Below are positions 43,175 through 51,657 of a stretch of 64,000 nucleotides of DNA, piece after piece (the stretch's first letter is position 1; each line of letters begins with the position of its first letter). The notes under the pieces are model-generated. The model ran no database searches. It was not told the origin of the DNA and saw only the letters and a list, made by a program, of their open reading frames with translations. The position numbers and the translations under genes were made by a program. The DNA comes from G963556115 sp963677015 (GTDB lineage Bacteria > Planctomycetota > SZUA-567): assembly GCA_963677015.1 (NCBI GenBank), contig OY781533.1, positions 1,922,001 to 1,986,000 of the forward strand, in the 5' to 3' direction.

Positions 43175-43486
43175 TTGGCCTGGAGTTTTCCACACTAATG
43201 TAGATTATTCAGAATTGATGTATTCTAATTATTTATAATTTATTTACAAAACCTTTACAGCCTTTTAACTACCAAATGATCATAAAATATCGAAATGCTC
43301 TAAGAATTAGCTATTTTTTTATCGCTATTTTATAAAAATCAGCATTCTTGCAATATTTTAACATGGTTTTAAAGACTTTTTTCCGTATAATATTTGAAAT
43401 TTAGATAAGATATCGATTTGTATTTTAATACAAGTCGATATTTTTTGGTATTTTAATTGTTTCGTTAACGTATAAGGAAAATACTT
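43175..43486. other. Intergenic region before the IscU-like/GGGtGRT pair
   Basis: A 312-base AT-rich gap. It contains a TATAAT at 43386-43391 with only a weak -35, followed at once by the strong hairpin 43410-43446. No leader ORF with repeated codons was found here. Confidence 0.4.
43410..43446 (+). terminator. Strong hairpin with T-tail ahead of the IscU-like gene
   Basis: A 15-bp stem (43410-43424 with 43427-43441, one G-U pair) is followed by a T-run. It could be the late terminator of the second ilvB transcript, 235 bases after its stop. It could also be a premature terminator in the 5' leader of the next gene, because a TATAAT box (43386-43391) lies just upstream of it. Confidence 0.65.
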
Positions 43487-44185
43487 ATGAGTAATTTCAC
43501 CCATGAAGTTGAGCAAATGTGTCCTGTAACCAAAGGAGCAAAACACGGCCCAGCTCCTATTCCTCAAGAAGGCAACTGGACAAAAGCAACAAAAATCGAG
43601 GATATAAACGGTTTTACACACGGTGTGGGTTGGTGTGCGCCTCAGCAGGGAGCATGTAAGCTTACCCTGAATGTTAAAAATGGCATAATCGAAGAAGCTC
43701 TGGTTGAGACCCTTGGCTGTACAGGTATGACTCACTCTGCTGCGATGGCAGGCGAGATTCTTGCCGGCAAGACAATACTGGAAGCACTCAATACTGACCT
43801 TGTATGTGATGCGATCAATACCGCTATGCGTGAACTATTCCTCCAGATCGTTTATGGACGTACTCAGTCAGCATTCTCTGAAAACGGTCTTCCTATCGGT
43901 GCGGCTATGGAAGATCTAGGTAAAGGTTTATGCTCTGTTACCGGTACTATCTACAGCACAAAAGCCAAAGGTGCCCGTTATCTTGAAACAACCGAAGGTT
44001 ACATCACCGAAATAGCTCTTGATGATAATGATGAAATTATCGGTTACAAATATGTTAAAACCGGCGTAATGATGGAAAACATCGTTCAGAAGAAGATGGA
44101 TCCAGCAGAAGCTCTTGAAAAAGCCACTGGTACTTATGGACGTTTTGCAGATGCCGTCAAGACTATCAACCCACGTTGCGAATAG
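43487..44185 (+). CDS. IscU/NifU-like iron-sulfur scaffold-type protein
   Basis: The 232-residue protein resembles the IscU/NifU scaffold fold in its first ~110 residues: GWCAPQQGACKLTLNVKNGIIEEALVETLGCTGMTHSAAMAGEILAGKT, with Cys near residues 55, 62 and 83 and the LGC motif of scaffolds. The remaining half has no domain I recognise. I recall that this kind of protein is paired with the GGGtGRT protein in many anaerobes, and the next gene is that partner. Fe-S cluster binding or transfer is likely but not shown. Codon use (GGT, CTT, GTT rich) suggests high expression. The AAGGA ribosome-binding site is good. Confidence 0.75.
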   Translation: MSNFTHEVEQMCPVTKGAKHGPAPIPQEGNWTKATKIEDINGFTHGVGWCAPQQGACKLTLNVKNGIIEEALVETLGCTGMTHSAAMAGEILAGKTILEALNTDLVCDAINTAMRELFLQIVYGRTQSAFSENGLPIGAAMEDLGKGLCSVTGTIYSTKAKGARYLETTEGYITEIALDDNDEIIGYKYVKTGVMMENIVQKKMDPAEALEKATGTYGRFADAVKTINPRCE

Positions 44186-44237
44186 TCTACACCTCTGTTC
44201 ACTATAATATTACAACCGAAATCATAGGAGATTATAA

Positions 44238-45233
44238 ATGGCATTATTTGAAGGATATTCACGCCGAATCAAACAGATCGAAGCGTTGATAAGTCAGTAC
44301 GGCATGTCTACAGTTGAAGATTGTGAAAAGGTATGCAAGGAAAAAGGTCTTAACGTTATAGAGATCGTTAAGGACGTTCAGCCAATCGCTTTTGAAAACG
44401 CCGGTTGGGCATACACCGTAGGTGCTGCTGTTGCGATTAAAAAAGGTCAGACAAAAGCTGCTGATATCGCCTGCACACTTGGTGAAGGTCTGCAGAGCTT
44501 CTGTATACCAGGCTCTGTTGCAGATGACCGTAAGGTTGGTCTTGGTCATGGTAACCTTGCTTCAATGCTGCTCAAAGAAGAGACTAAGTGTTTTGCTTTT
44601 ACTGCAGGTCATGAATCATTTGCTGCAGCTGAAGGCGCTATTGGTCTGGCTCGTTCTGCAAACAAAGCACGTGTGGAACCACTTCGCGTTATTCTTAACG
44701 GTCTTGGTAAAGATGCAGCTCAGATCATCAGCCGTATCAATGGTTTCACCCACGTTGAAACCGAATTCGATTACGCTACCGGCAAGGTAAACGTTGTAAG
44801 CAAGAAGCCTTACTCAACTGGCGAAAGAGCTGCGGTAAACTGCTACGGCGCAGATGACGTTCGTGAAGGTGTTGCTATTATGCACCTTGAAGATGTTGAC
44901 GTTGCAATTACCGGTAACAGTACCAACCCAACACGTTTTCAGCACCCAGTAATGGCTACCTACAAGAAGGAATGTATCCTCAAGGGTAAGACCTTCTTCT
45001 CTGTAGCATCAGGTGGTGGTACTGGACGTACTCTGCACCCTGATAACATGGCAGCAGGTCCAGCATCATACGGTATGACCGACACCATGGGCAGAATGCA
45101 CAGTGATGCACAGTTCGCCGGTTCTTCATCTGTTCCAGCACACGTAGAAATGATGGGACTTATCGGCATGGGTAACAACCCAATGGTTGGTGCTTCAGTA
45201 GCAGTTGCTGTTGCTGTAGAAAAAGCTAACTAA
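44238..45233 (+). CDS. GGGtGRT family protein
   Basis: The 331-residue protein carries the name-giving motif SVASGGGTGRTLHPDN near residue 258, with MGLIGMGNNPMVGAS at the end. This family has no established activity that I know of. Seen in the sequence are a soluble protein without signal peptide, a Gly-rich middle (GHGNLASMLLKEETKCFAFTAGHESFAAAEGA), and two Cys near residues 79 and 93. It follows the IscU-like gene by 52 bases with its own GGAG site. The constant pairing suggests that it works with an Fe-S scaffold. Codon use again suggests high expression. Confidence 0.8.
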   Translation: MALFEGYSRRIKQIEALISQYGMSTVEDCEKVCKEKGLNVIEIVKDVQPIAFENAGWAYTVGAAVAIKKGQTKAADIACTLGEGLQSFCIPGSVADDRKVGLGHGNLASMLLKEETKCFAFTAGHESFAAAEGAIGLARSANKARVEPLRVILNGLGKDAAQIISRINGFTHVETEFDYATGKVNVVSKKPYSTGERAAVNCYGADDVREGVAIMHLEDVDVAITGNSTNPTRFQHPVMATYKKECILKGKTFFSVASGGGTGRTLHPDNMAAGPASYGMTDTMGRMHSDAQFAGSSSVPAHVEMMGLIGMGNNPMVGASVAVAVAVEKAN

Positions 45234-45252
45234 TATTTTATCAAAATATTTT

Positions 45253-45282
45253 ATATCCCCCATTCTCTTGTATGGGGGATAT
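45253..45282 (+). other. GC-rich hairpin after the GGGtGRT gene
   Basis: A perfect 11-bp stem (45253-45263 with 45272-45282) has an 8-base loop, 20 bases after the GGGtGRT stop. There is no T-run, so it is probably an mRNA 3'-end stabiliser or a weak terminator ahead of the histidine phosphatase genes. Confidence 0.55.
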
Positions 45283-45331
45283 GCTTATAATAACTCTACA
45301 GGAACTGATAGTTAAATCTGGAGAGAAAAAA

Positions 45332-45991
45332 ATGGCAATAATTTACCTTGTCCGCCACGGACAGACAGAACACAATGCAAATGATATTATTCAGGGGCAG
45401 ATAAATTCCCCTCTCACTCCACTCGGCCTAGAGCAGGCAGAAATATCTGCAGAACGCCTCAAGGATATCGATTTTACCACCTGTTATCATTCACCGTTAG
45501 GACGCACCACCCAAACAGCCCAGGTAATACTTAAATATCACGATATTCCCACATTTCCCTGTCCTGAACTTATGGAAATAAACATGGGAGTTCTTGAGGG
45601 CGAAATAAATGACCATACTGTTCACGGTGAAGAATTTGAAAATTTCACCCTATACCCCCATAAGTATACAGTCCCGGTCAAAGACGCAGAGACTTATCAG
45701 CAGCTGACTCAGCGAGTCTACAACTGCTGCCAGAACATCGCGGATAACCACGGAGCAGATGAGAAAATTCTTATCGTTTCACACGGCGGCCCGCTACGTT
45801 CATTGCTAAACCCTCTTATTGACAAACCTCTGGACGGTTTCTGGTTCAACCCAGATATCCCTCCAGCAAGCATAAGCATCGTACGCTGGGAAAAAGCTGG
45901 AAAACCACAGCTTATTTCCTTTGCGGGAACTCCGGCGGCCGAAATGAAATATGATCCAACTGAACCGCATGGCTTCATAAGACCAAACTAA
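45332..45991 (+). CDS. Histidine phosphatase (phosphoglycerate-mutase superfamily), copy 1 of 3
   Basis: The 219-residue protein starts with the catalytic motif YLVRHGQTEHNA (phospho-accepting His near residue 9). It has the second catalytic His in IVSHGGPLRSLL and the conserved CYHSPLGRTTQTA and EINMGVLEG. This superfamily includes cofactor-dependent phosphoglycerate mutases and many phosphatases (such as alpha-ribazole phosphatase and sugar phosphatases), so the substrate is open. The ATG at 45332 has GGAGAG about 6 bases upstream. The frame extends to 45272 without a better start. Two paralogues follow in tandem. Confidence 0.9.
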   Translation: MAIIYLVRHGQTEHNANDIIQGQINSPLTPLGLEQAEISAERLKDIDFTTCYHSPLGRTTQTAQVILKYHDIPTFPCPELMEINMGVLEGEINDHTVHGEEFENFTLYPHKYTVPVKDAETYQQLTQRVYNCCQNIADNHGADEKILIVSHGGPLRSLLNPLIDKPLDGFWFNPDIPPASISIVRWEKAGKPQLISFAGTPAAEMKYDPTEPHGFIRPN

Positions 45992-46010
45992 AATATATTG
46001 GAAAGACCAA

Positions 46011-46622
46011 ATGGCAACACTCTACTTAGTAAGACACGGACAAACCGAATACAATGCGAACCATATAATACAGGGACACTGCGACTCCCCCCTTACAGAA
46101 CTTGGAGTAAGTCAGGCGCAGGCCACAGCAGAAAAACTAAAAGATATTGATTTTACAGCCTGCTATCACTCGCCCCTACCAAGAACCGTACGAACTACCG
46201 AAATAATCTTGAACCAGCGCCAACTTCCCCGTATTCCAGATGCAGAACTCAAAGAAATTTATCTTGGTACGCTTGAAGGGCTTTGCTTCACCGATGAAAG
46301 GTATGCTGCTGATTTTGAGAAATTCTGGAAATACCCTGAAGATTATACAGCTGAAAGCAATCAGGGAGAAACTTATGATGAGTTGGAAGCCCGTATCTAT
46401 AACTGCTGCAATAAAATAGCTGCACAGCATTCCGATACCGACGAAATACTTATTGTCTCTCATGGTGCAGCCATACGTTCAATACTGAACAGACTGACCA
46501 ACCGCCCGCGCGCTCAGTTCTGGGCTCCGCCTGAAGTTAAACCTGCCAGCATCAGTATTATAAAATGGGATGCAGGCAAACAGCCGGATGTCCTGTCTTT
46601 TGCAGGTAACAAGGTCAATTAA
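46011..46622 (+). CDS. Histidine phosphatase, copy 2 of 3
   Basis: A 203-residue paralogue of the preceding gene, which it follows by 19 bases. It has YLVRHGQTEYNA, CYHSPLPRTVRTTE, EIYLGTLEG and the second His in IVSHGAAIRSIL. Both catalytic His residues are intact. Closest resemblance is to copy 1, so the three genes appear to come from tandem duplication followed by divergence. The GGAAAG ribosome-binding site is good. Substrate unknown. Confidence 0.9.
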   Translation: MATLYLVRHGQTEYNANHIIQGHCDSPLTELGVSQAQATAEKLKDIDFTACYHSPLPRTVRTTEIILNQRQLPRIPDAELKEIYLGTLEGLCFTDERYAADFEKFWKYPEDYTAESNQGETYDELEARIYNCCNKIAAQHSDTDEILIVSHGAAIRSILNRLTNRPRAQFWAPPEVKPASISIIKWDAGKQPDVLSFAGNKVN

Positions 46623-46699
46623 AAATTTTCCGGAGCAAACTCTTATAATCATTTACTCAAAAGTATTTTTTATTATAATCAATATAAGGAGATAGTATT

Positions 46700-47353
46700 A
46701 TGGCTATGTTTTATCTGGTACGCCACGGACAGACGGAATGGAATAAAGCAGGAAGAATGCAGGGAAGAGGCGATTCGCATCTTACCCCTCTTGGGCAGGA
46801 ACAGGCTGGAGCCAGTGCCGATGAACTTAAGAATATTCCAATAACCCACTGCTACCATTCCCCAATGATACGAACTGAAGAGACAGCGAATATTCTGCTC
46901 CAGAACCACTCCGCAGTAACCAAAGAGAAGAATGAAGACTTTCTGGAGATTGGTTTTGGCATCTGGGAAGGCAGCTATAACCGCCGGGCAGAGCACGAAC
47001 AGATACGCAGCAAAGAGGAAACACAGCTGCATAACTTCTGGTTTGATTGCGCCAACTTTACCGGTGCTCCAGAAGATGGTGAAGACTTTTACCAGCTGCA
47101 GGATCGGATGTATGCCGGTGTTGAAAAACTTATGAAGCAGCATGCAGACTCAGATACAGTACTGATAGTCTCACACTGTGCGGCGATCAGAGCTTTTTTA
47201 AATAAATGTATAGGCCGTGCGGTAAAGGATTTCTGGGAACTTCCAAAAACTGCACCCGCGAGTATTAGTATCGTCAGATGGGACAAAGGACAGAATCCAG
47301 AAGTACACCAGTACTCAGGATATCCAGTGCCGGAAGTATCATCTGCACTATAA
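46700..47353 (+). CDS. Histidine phosphatase, copy 3 of 3
   Basis: A 217-residue member of the same family, with YLVRHGQTEWNKAG, CYHSPMIRTEETA, EIGFGIWEG and IVSHCAAIRAFL. The last motif has Cys where the other copies have Gly, but keeps the catalytic His. It is the most different of the three. It has an AAGGAG ribosome-binding site and is followed after 18 bases by a sirtuin gene, so phosphatase and deacylase may be co-expressed. Confidence 0.9.
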   Translation: MAMFYLVRHGQTEWNKAGRMQGRGDSHLTPLGQEQAGASADELKNIPITHCYHSPMIRTEETANILLQNHSAVTKEKNEDFLEIGFGIWEGSYNRRAEHEQIRSKEETQLHNFWFDCANFTGAPEDGEDFYQLQDRMYAGVEKLMKQHADSDTVLIVSHCAAIRAFLNKCIGRAVKDFWELPKTAPASISIVRWDKGQNPEVHQYSGYPVPEVSSAL

Positions 47354-47371
47354 GCAGAAAGAAGGTATGCC

Positions 47372-48103
47372 ATGCACACACTTACTCCAGAAGAATGCGC
47401 CACTATGATAAAACAGGGAGGAGTATGTGCTTTTTCGGGCGCAGGAATATCGACCGCCGCGGGCATACCGGATTTTCGCGGCGTCGGTGGTCTGTATACC
47501 ACTGGTAAATATGACCCCGACACTGTATTTGATATCGGTTATTTTCACCATGACCCTTTGCCGTTCTTCAACTTTTCCCGAGATCTACTAAGCGTTGTAG
47601 ATACGCTAAAGCCAACTGCAACCCACAGTTTTCTCGCTGAAATTGAAGAAGCAGGCCTGCTGTCAGCTGTCGTTACTCAGAATATTGATCCGCTGCATCA
47701 GCTTGCCGGATCAAAAAAAGTAATTGCCCTGCACGGCAATTACGCCAGCGCTCACTGTCTAAACTGTTCACACTCTTTTAATTATGCTGAATTTCGTCAG
47801 CAGCTGGAAAATAATGCTATACCGAGATGTGAATCCTGTAATGGTATTATCAAACCGGACGTAGTATTTTTTGGTGAAATGGTTTATGGAATGGAAGAGG
47901 CAATGGCAGCGGTAACCGGCTCGCAGCTTCTACTTATTCTTGGTTCTTCACTGGTTGTCAATCCGGCAGCAAGCCTGCCAAACTACGCGAACAGAATTGT
48001 GGTAGTCAATAAAGGCAAAGTGAGCCTGAGTGAAGGCAGAGACCGGTATTTTGTTGATTCCGATCTGGATACTTTTTTTACGCAGGTTAGAGTATATATG
48101 TAG
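47372..48103 (+). CDS. Sir2-family NAD-dependent protein deacylase
   Basis: The 243-residue sirtuin removes acyl groups from protein lysines using NAD. Seen are the NAD-binding GAGISTAAGIPDFRG, the catalytic segment VTQNIDPLHQLAGSKKVIALHG with the active-site His, the zinc site CLNC...CESC, and GSSLVVNPAASLP. The overall pattern is like class U bacterial sirtuins such as that of Thermotoga. The Pro in NIDPLH is less common at that place. GAAGG lies 6 bases before the ATG. It is probably in one operon with the three histidine phosphatases. Confidence 0.92.
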   Translation: MHTLTPEECATMIKQGGVCAFSGAGISTAAGIPDFRGVGGLYTTGKYDPDTVFDIGYFHHDPLPFFNFSRDLLSVVDTLKPTATHSFLAEIEEAGLLSAVVTQNIDPLHQLAGSKKVIALHGNYASAHCLNCSHSFNYAEFRQQLENNAIPRCESCNGIIKPDVVFFGEMVYGMEEAMAAVTGSQLLLILGSSLVVNPAASLPNYANRIVVVNKGKVSLSEGRDRYFVDSDLDTFFTQVRVYM

Positions 48104-48217
48104 CACTCATAATTCTTATAACAACGGAAATATATCGGATTTATTTACATATATACTTGATTAATACATGAATAAAGACTATATTCTGTACAACAAGCTA
48201 TAAATAATATAAATTTT

Positions 48218-48604
48218 GTGGTGAGCTATGCGACTGCTCCGTCATCCGACGGCGAGGAAAGTCCGGCCACTATAGAGCAAGGGATGTGGGTAATGCCCAC
48301 CAGAGGTAACTCTAGAGACAGGCAACAGAGAATAGACCGCCGATGGTGTACTATTATAGTACATACAGGTAAGGGTGAAACGGTAGAGTAAGAGCCTACC
48401 GCCCTCTTGGTGACAAGAGGGGCACGGCGACTGCCTCCCAGTGCAAGCGCAAATAGAGACCCCTCGTTTGCTAGGGTATCTTCGAGATACTGGCGGAGTT
48501 GCTCGCTCCGCAGCAGGGTCCGGGTAGCGTGCTAGAATTTACAGGCAACTGTAAATCCAGTCAAATAGTCGCACACGACAGAAGCCGGCTTATCGGCTCA
48601 CCAC
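48218..48604 (+). ncRNA. rnpB: RNase P RNA
   Basis: This 387-base RNA is the catalytic part of RNase P, which matures tRNA 5' ends. The ends pair perfectly (GTGGTGAGC at 48218 with GCTCACCAC ending 48604; helix P1). The universal core is present: GAGGAAAGTCCGG near 48254, AGGGTGAAACGGT near 48372, GCAAGCGCAAATAGA and the 3' GACAGAAGCCGGCTTATCGG, which together build P4. The layout is of the ancestral (A) type. Its 3' end lies 15 bases from a convergent gene stop. No T-tailed terminator is visible after it. Confidence 0.96.
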
Positions 48605-48619
48605 TCTTTATATTATTGA

Positions 48620-49228
48620 TCAGAATAGAGTTGTATTCCCAGTCGTCTTTATTGAGTATATCATCTTATCCATCAGGGTCCAGCCCAACGTCAGATCTGC
48701 CCGCATGTAACTGATGCCATATAATGCATAACCCACATTCCGGGCGAGCTCAAAATTAAAATAATCCATATTTTTATACCTGGGTGTGAATAAACTCTGT
48801 GAGGTTACCGCATCCAAATAACGATGACGCAGTTCAGGATTACTATTGAGAAAATCAAAAAAACCTTTAACACCAACCCGTATATTCTTAACGCATTTAT
48901 TAGTTCCTTCACACGGATAATCCTTGAACACATCATTAACATATAAGACAATAATCGCTGCCATTGTCCGATATGCGCTTTTCCCGCGTAACACTCTATC
49001 CACCTGTTGATTTGATATATCCAGATCACGTTTATCAAGATAAAAAGTATAATACAGTTTCTGCGTTGTGGAATTACCACGGATATGAATGTCGGTAGTG
49101 AGCTTTATGTCATCAATCGATGTTTTCTTACCCCCGATCTTGCAATACTCACGCGCATAAACCTGAGAACAGAGAAGACAGAACACTGCAATAACAGCCA
49201 GATAGTGTACCGGTTTAATCTTTAACAT
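48620..49228 (-). CDS. Secreted hypothetical protein
   Basis: I do not recognise this 202-residue protein. It starts MLKIKPVHYLAVIAVFCLLCSQVYA, a clear signal peptide, then a mature domain with three or more Cys (EYCKIGG, YPCEGTNKC) and mixed strands and helices. AAGGAGG lies 5 bases before the ATG at 49228, so the longer open frame up to 49369 is not used. It ends 15 bases from the rnpB 3' end, in convergent orientation. Confidence 0.7.
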   Translation of the reverse strand: MLKIKPVHYLAVIAVFCLLCSQVYAREYCKIGGKKTSIDDIKLTTDIHIRGNSTTQKLYYTFYLDKRDLDISNQQVDRVLRGKSAYRTMAAIIVLYVNDVFKDYPCEGTNKCVKNIRVGVKGFFDFLNSNPELRHRYLDAVTSQSLFTPRYKNMDYFNFELARNVGYALYGISYMRADLTLGWTLMDKMIYSIKTTGNTTLF

Positions 49229-49368
49229 ATAGACCTCCTTAATCCTGAATATCTCTATGATAAATCTTATTTCACATAAAATCAACTTTAATAATATTCG
49301 AACTTTTCTTAATACTTGCCAATAAAGCCGAGATCTGCATAATAAGCATCGGTTTTTAGGAATAAACA

Positions 49369-50913
49369 ATGAAATATAATATATTACAATTAAAACTACA
49401 CCCGAAATACTCAGAAGCCGAGCTCTATAATGCTGTGGCTGAACGATTACAAATTACGTCAAGCTCAATAACCAACCTTATAATAACCCGCCGCTCGATA
49501 GATGCCCGAGACCGCTTTAAAGGTGATATCTACTATATCCTTAATATTGAAGTAGAAACTTCTGATAATATCACCACCACTGCTTTATGGCAGGTAAGCC
49601 CGATCACAGACCAGTCTCAGGAACAACCGGTTTTAAAACATCCGGCTACTGACGGCAGTCGACCGGTAGTCATCGGTGCTGGACCAGCGGGACTCTTTGC
49701 AGCGCTGACACTTGCAGAGAACGGCTACAAGCCGCTAATCTTTGAACGCGGCAAGGAAGTAGCAGAAAGAAGACGCGATGTCGGTTTATTCTGGGGACAG
49801 GGAGAACTGAATTCAGAGAGTAATGTGTTATTTGGCGAAGGCGGAGCCGGCACTTTTTCCGACGGAAAAATCACTTCACGCTCAAAAGACAGGCGCAGAA
49901 CCGGTATTGTCCGAAAAACGTTCTACGCTGCCGGAGCAGCGGAAGAAGTATTATATGACACAATGTTTCACATTGGAAGTGACCGGTTAGCTATTATTAT
50001 CCCTGCTATACGCGCTAAAATACAAGACCTTGGCGGTGATTTTTTCTTTAACAGCCGTTTAAGCCACCTGAGTATCCTTAATAATAAACTCCAGGGGATT
50101 GTGATAAATGACCGGGAGATAGCCACAGATACCTGTTATCTGGCAACAGGTCACTCTGCATATGATACATATGCACTGCTTAATGCTGCAGGTGCTGAAT
50201 TACAGGCCAAACCGTTTGCTGTAGGAGTGCGTGTCGAAATTCCACAATCAGCAATCAACAACTCACAATACGGTGACTGTAACGATGCCAGCGAACTTGG
50301 AGCAGCTCCATTCTCTCTTACACTTGGGAAAAAATGTTATACTTTCTGTATGTGCCCAGGCGGCACAATAATCCCCTGCTCCACCGAGCACGGTTCACTC
50401 TTCAGCAATGGAATGAGTCTGTCTTCACGCAGCGGTACCCTTGGGAATGCAGCGTTCCTGCTGCCACAGGACTTCCCAAACTTTTCAGCAGGGTATGATT
50501 TTATACAAAATCTCGAAAACGCAGCATACACCGCTACCGGCAAAGATTTTTCATTGCCGGTGACAACCATGAAAGATTTCCCTTTTGCCTGCAAAGACCT
50601 GCCGAATAATCGCAGCTGGAAACGCTCCAAAGCTGCAGATTTTACAAGAATTCTAGGTGAAGAGATGTGCGCAGATCTGAAAAATTATATCCCCAGAATG
50701 CTGCAAAAGATGAAAAATATCGATGTTGATACAGCAGTTATTGCCGGCCCAGAAACCAGAACCTCAGCTCCTGTAAGAATACTGCGCACAGCAGAGATGG
50801 AATGTACCACCATTAAAGGCTTATATCCTATAGGTGAGGGATCAGGTTATGCTGGAGGGATAATGAGCTCCGCTATTGACGGTATAAAAGCTGTAGAGAT
50901 ATCAAAAAGCTGA
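49369..50913 (+). CDS. FAD-dependent oxidoreductase (COG2509-like)
   Basis: The 514-residue protein has a small N-terminal domain (about 1-90, with RRSIDARDRFKGDIYYILNIEVE), then the FAD-binding Rossmann motif VIGAGPAGLFAALTLAENGYKPLIFERG near residue 102. GEGGAGTFSDGKITSR, CYLATGHSAYDTY and a C-terminal GLYPIGEGSGYAGGIMSSAIDGI follow. This pattern fits the uncharacterised FAD-dependent dehydrogenase group COG2509. The reaction is unknown. It has a good AGGA ribosome-binding site and directly abuts the convergent FHA gene. Confidence 0.87.
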   Translation: MKYNILQLKLHPKYSEAELYNAVAERLQITSSSITNLIITRRSIDARDRFKGDIYYILNIEVETSDNITTTALWQVSPITDQSQEQPVLKHPATDGSRPVVIGAGPAGLFAALTLAENGYKPLIFERGKEVAERRRDVGLFWGQGELNSESNVLFGEGGAGTFSDGKITSRSKDRRRTGIVRKTFYAAGAAEEVLYDTMFHIGSDRLAIIIPAIRAKIQDLGGDFFFNSRLSHLSILNNKLQGIVINDREIATDTCYLATGHSAYDTYALLNAAGAELQAKPFAVGVRVEIPQSAINNSQYGDCNDASELGAAPFSLTLGKKCYTFCMCPGGTIIPCSTEHGSLFSNGMSLSSRSGTLGNAAFLLPQDFPNFSAGYDFIQNLENAAYTATGKDFSLPVTTMKDFPFACKDLPNNRSWKRSKAADFTRILGEEMCADLKNYIPRMLQKMKNIDVDTAVIAGPETRTSAPVRILRTAEMECTTIKGLYPIGEGSGYAGGIMSSAIDGIKAVEISKS

Positions 50914-51594
50914 CTACTCTGCTGATACCCGGTTCCAGCAGCCGCGCTCCATTTTATTGAGTATATGGTCTAATTTTTCTTCACTTATATGGTGAAGTTT
51001 TAGGCAGACCAGGTGGTGTTTCTTAATCGTTGCCACCACTTCGCCAAGAAAAATCTTACTTATACCGTCCGGCCAGGTTATCTGCAGTTCAAGAACATAG
51101 TTTATATCCTGAGAAGGCAGCTGAATATTAGCAAGAATTCCTCCACGTCCAACAACAATGGTATCACCAGGCTTATACAGTGAACGTGAAGTAATGCGCA
51201 ATACACGATAACTCAGACGCATTTTTGAGGGTAAAGCACGGTACTGAGTCATCAGTTCATCGACGGTATCGGTCTGCTTGAGTTTATCAGTAAGACTGTT
51301 ATTCGGTGTTTCCAGAAACTCGATAACTGTACTGCCGGCCTGAATATGATCGCCATAATAAACCTTGCGAGTTTTGACCTCTTTATTGTTGATCAATGTG
51401 CCGCAACTGGAGCCCATGTCCTCAATAAAATAAAACCCGTCCCGAAGAAAAAGCTTAAAATGCACACGGGAAACCGAGATATCTGCAATACATATATCTA
51501 CGCGAGAACTATCTCTGCCGATAATTAACTGTTCACTGCACACGACATAATCTCTTACACCATCAATCATGTCAAAAATCCGCAGAATAGGCAT
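50914..51594 (-). CDS. FHA domain protein with PilZ-like C-terminus
   Basis: The 226-residue protein has an N-terminal FHA domain (LIIGRDSSRVDICIADISVSRVHFKL, then GSSCGTLINNKEV), which binds phosphothreonine peptides, for example targets of the Ser/Thr kinase encoded nearby. The C-terminal ~100 residues (MRLSYRVLRI, VVGRGGILANIQLP, then strands and LVCLKLHHISEEKLDHI) resemble a PilZ domain, which in other proteins binds cyclic-di-GMP. The RxxxR signature is not clear, so ligand binding is uncertain. The GGAG ribosome-binding site is good. It follows metG but is separated from it by a terminator. Confidence 0.75.
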   Translation of the reverse strand: MPILRIFDMIDGVRDYVVCSEQLIIGRDSSRVDICIADISVSRVHFKLFLRDGFYFIEDMGSSCGTLINNKEVKTRKVYYGDHIQAGSTVIEFLETPNNSLTDKLKQTDTVDELMTQYRALPSKMRLSYRVLRITSRSLYKPGDTIVVGRGGILANIQLPSQDINYVLELQITWPDGISKIFLGEVVATIKKHHLVCLKLHHISEEKLDHILNKMERGCWNRVSAE

Positions 51595-51610
51595 AAATCA
51601 ACTCCCCGCT

Positions 51611-51648
51611 AAAAATTAGGGTTATACCTCATAATAAGATATAACCCC
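51611..51648 (-). terminator. Intrinsic terminator of metG
   Basis: An 8-bp stem (GGGTTATA with TATAACCC, arms near 51619-51626 and 51640-51647) is followed, reading leftward, by a T-rich tail. It lies just after the metG stop and before the FHA gene, whose ribosome-binding site follows it. Confidence 0.75.
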
Positions 51649-51657
51649 AAATAAAGT

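Noticed and set aside
45253..45282. Hairpin after the GGGtGRT gene as a true intrinsic terminator.
   Set aside because: It has a strong stem but no T-run in either direction; it is kept only as a structural element.
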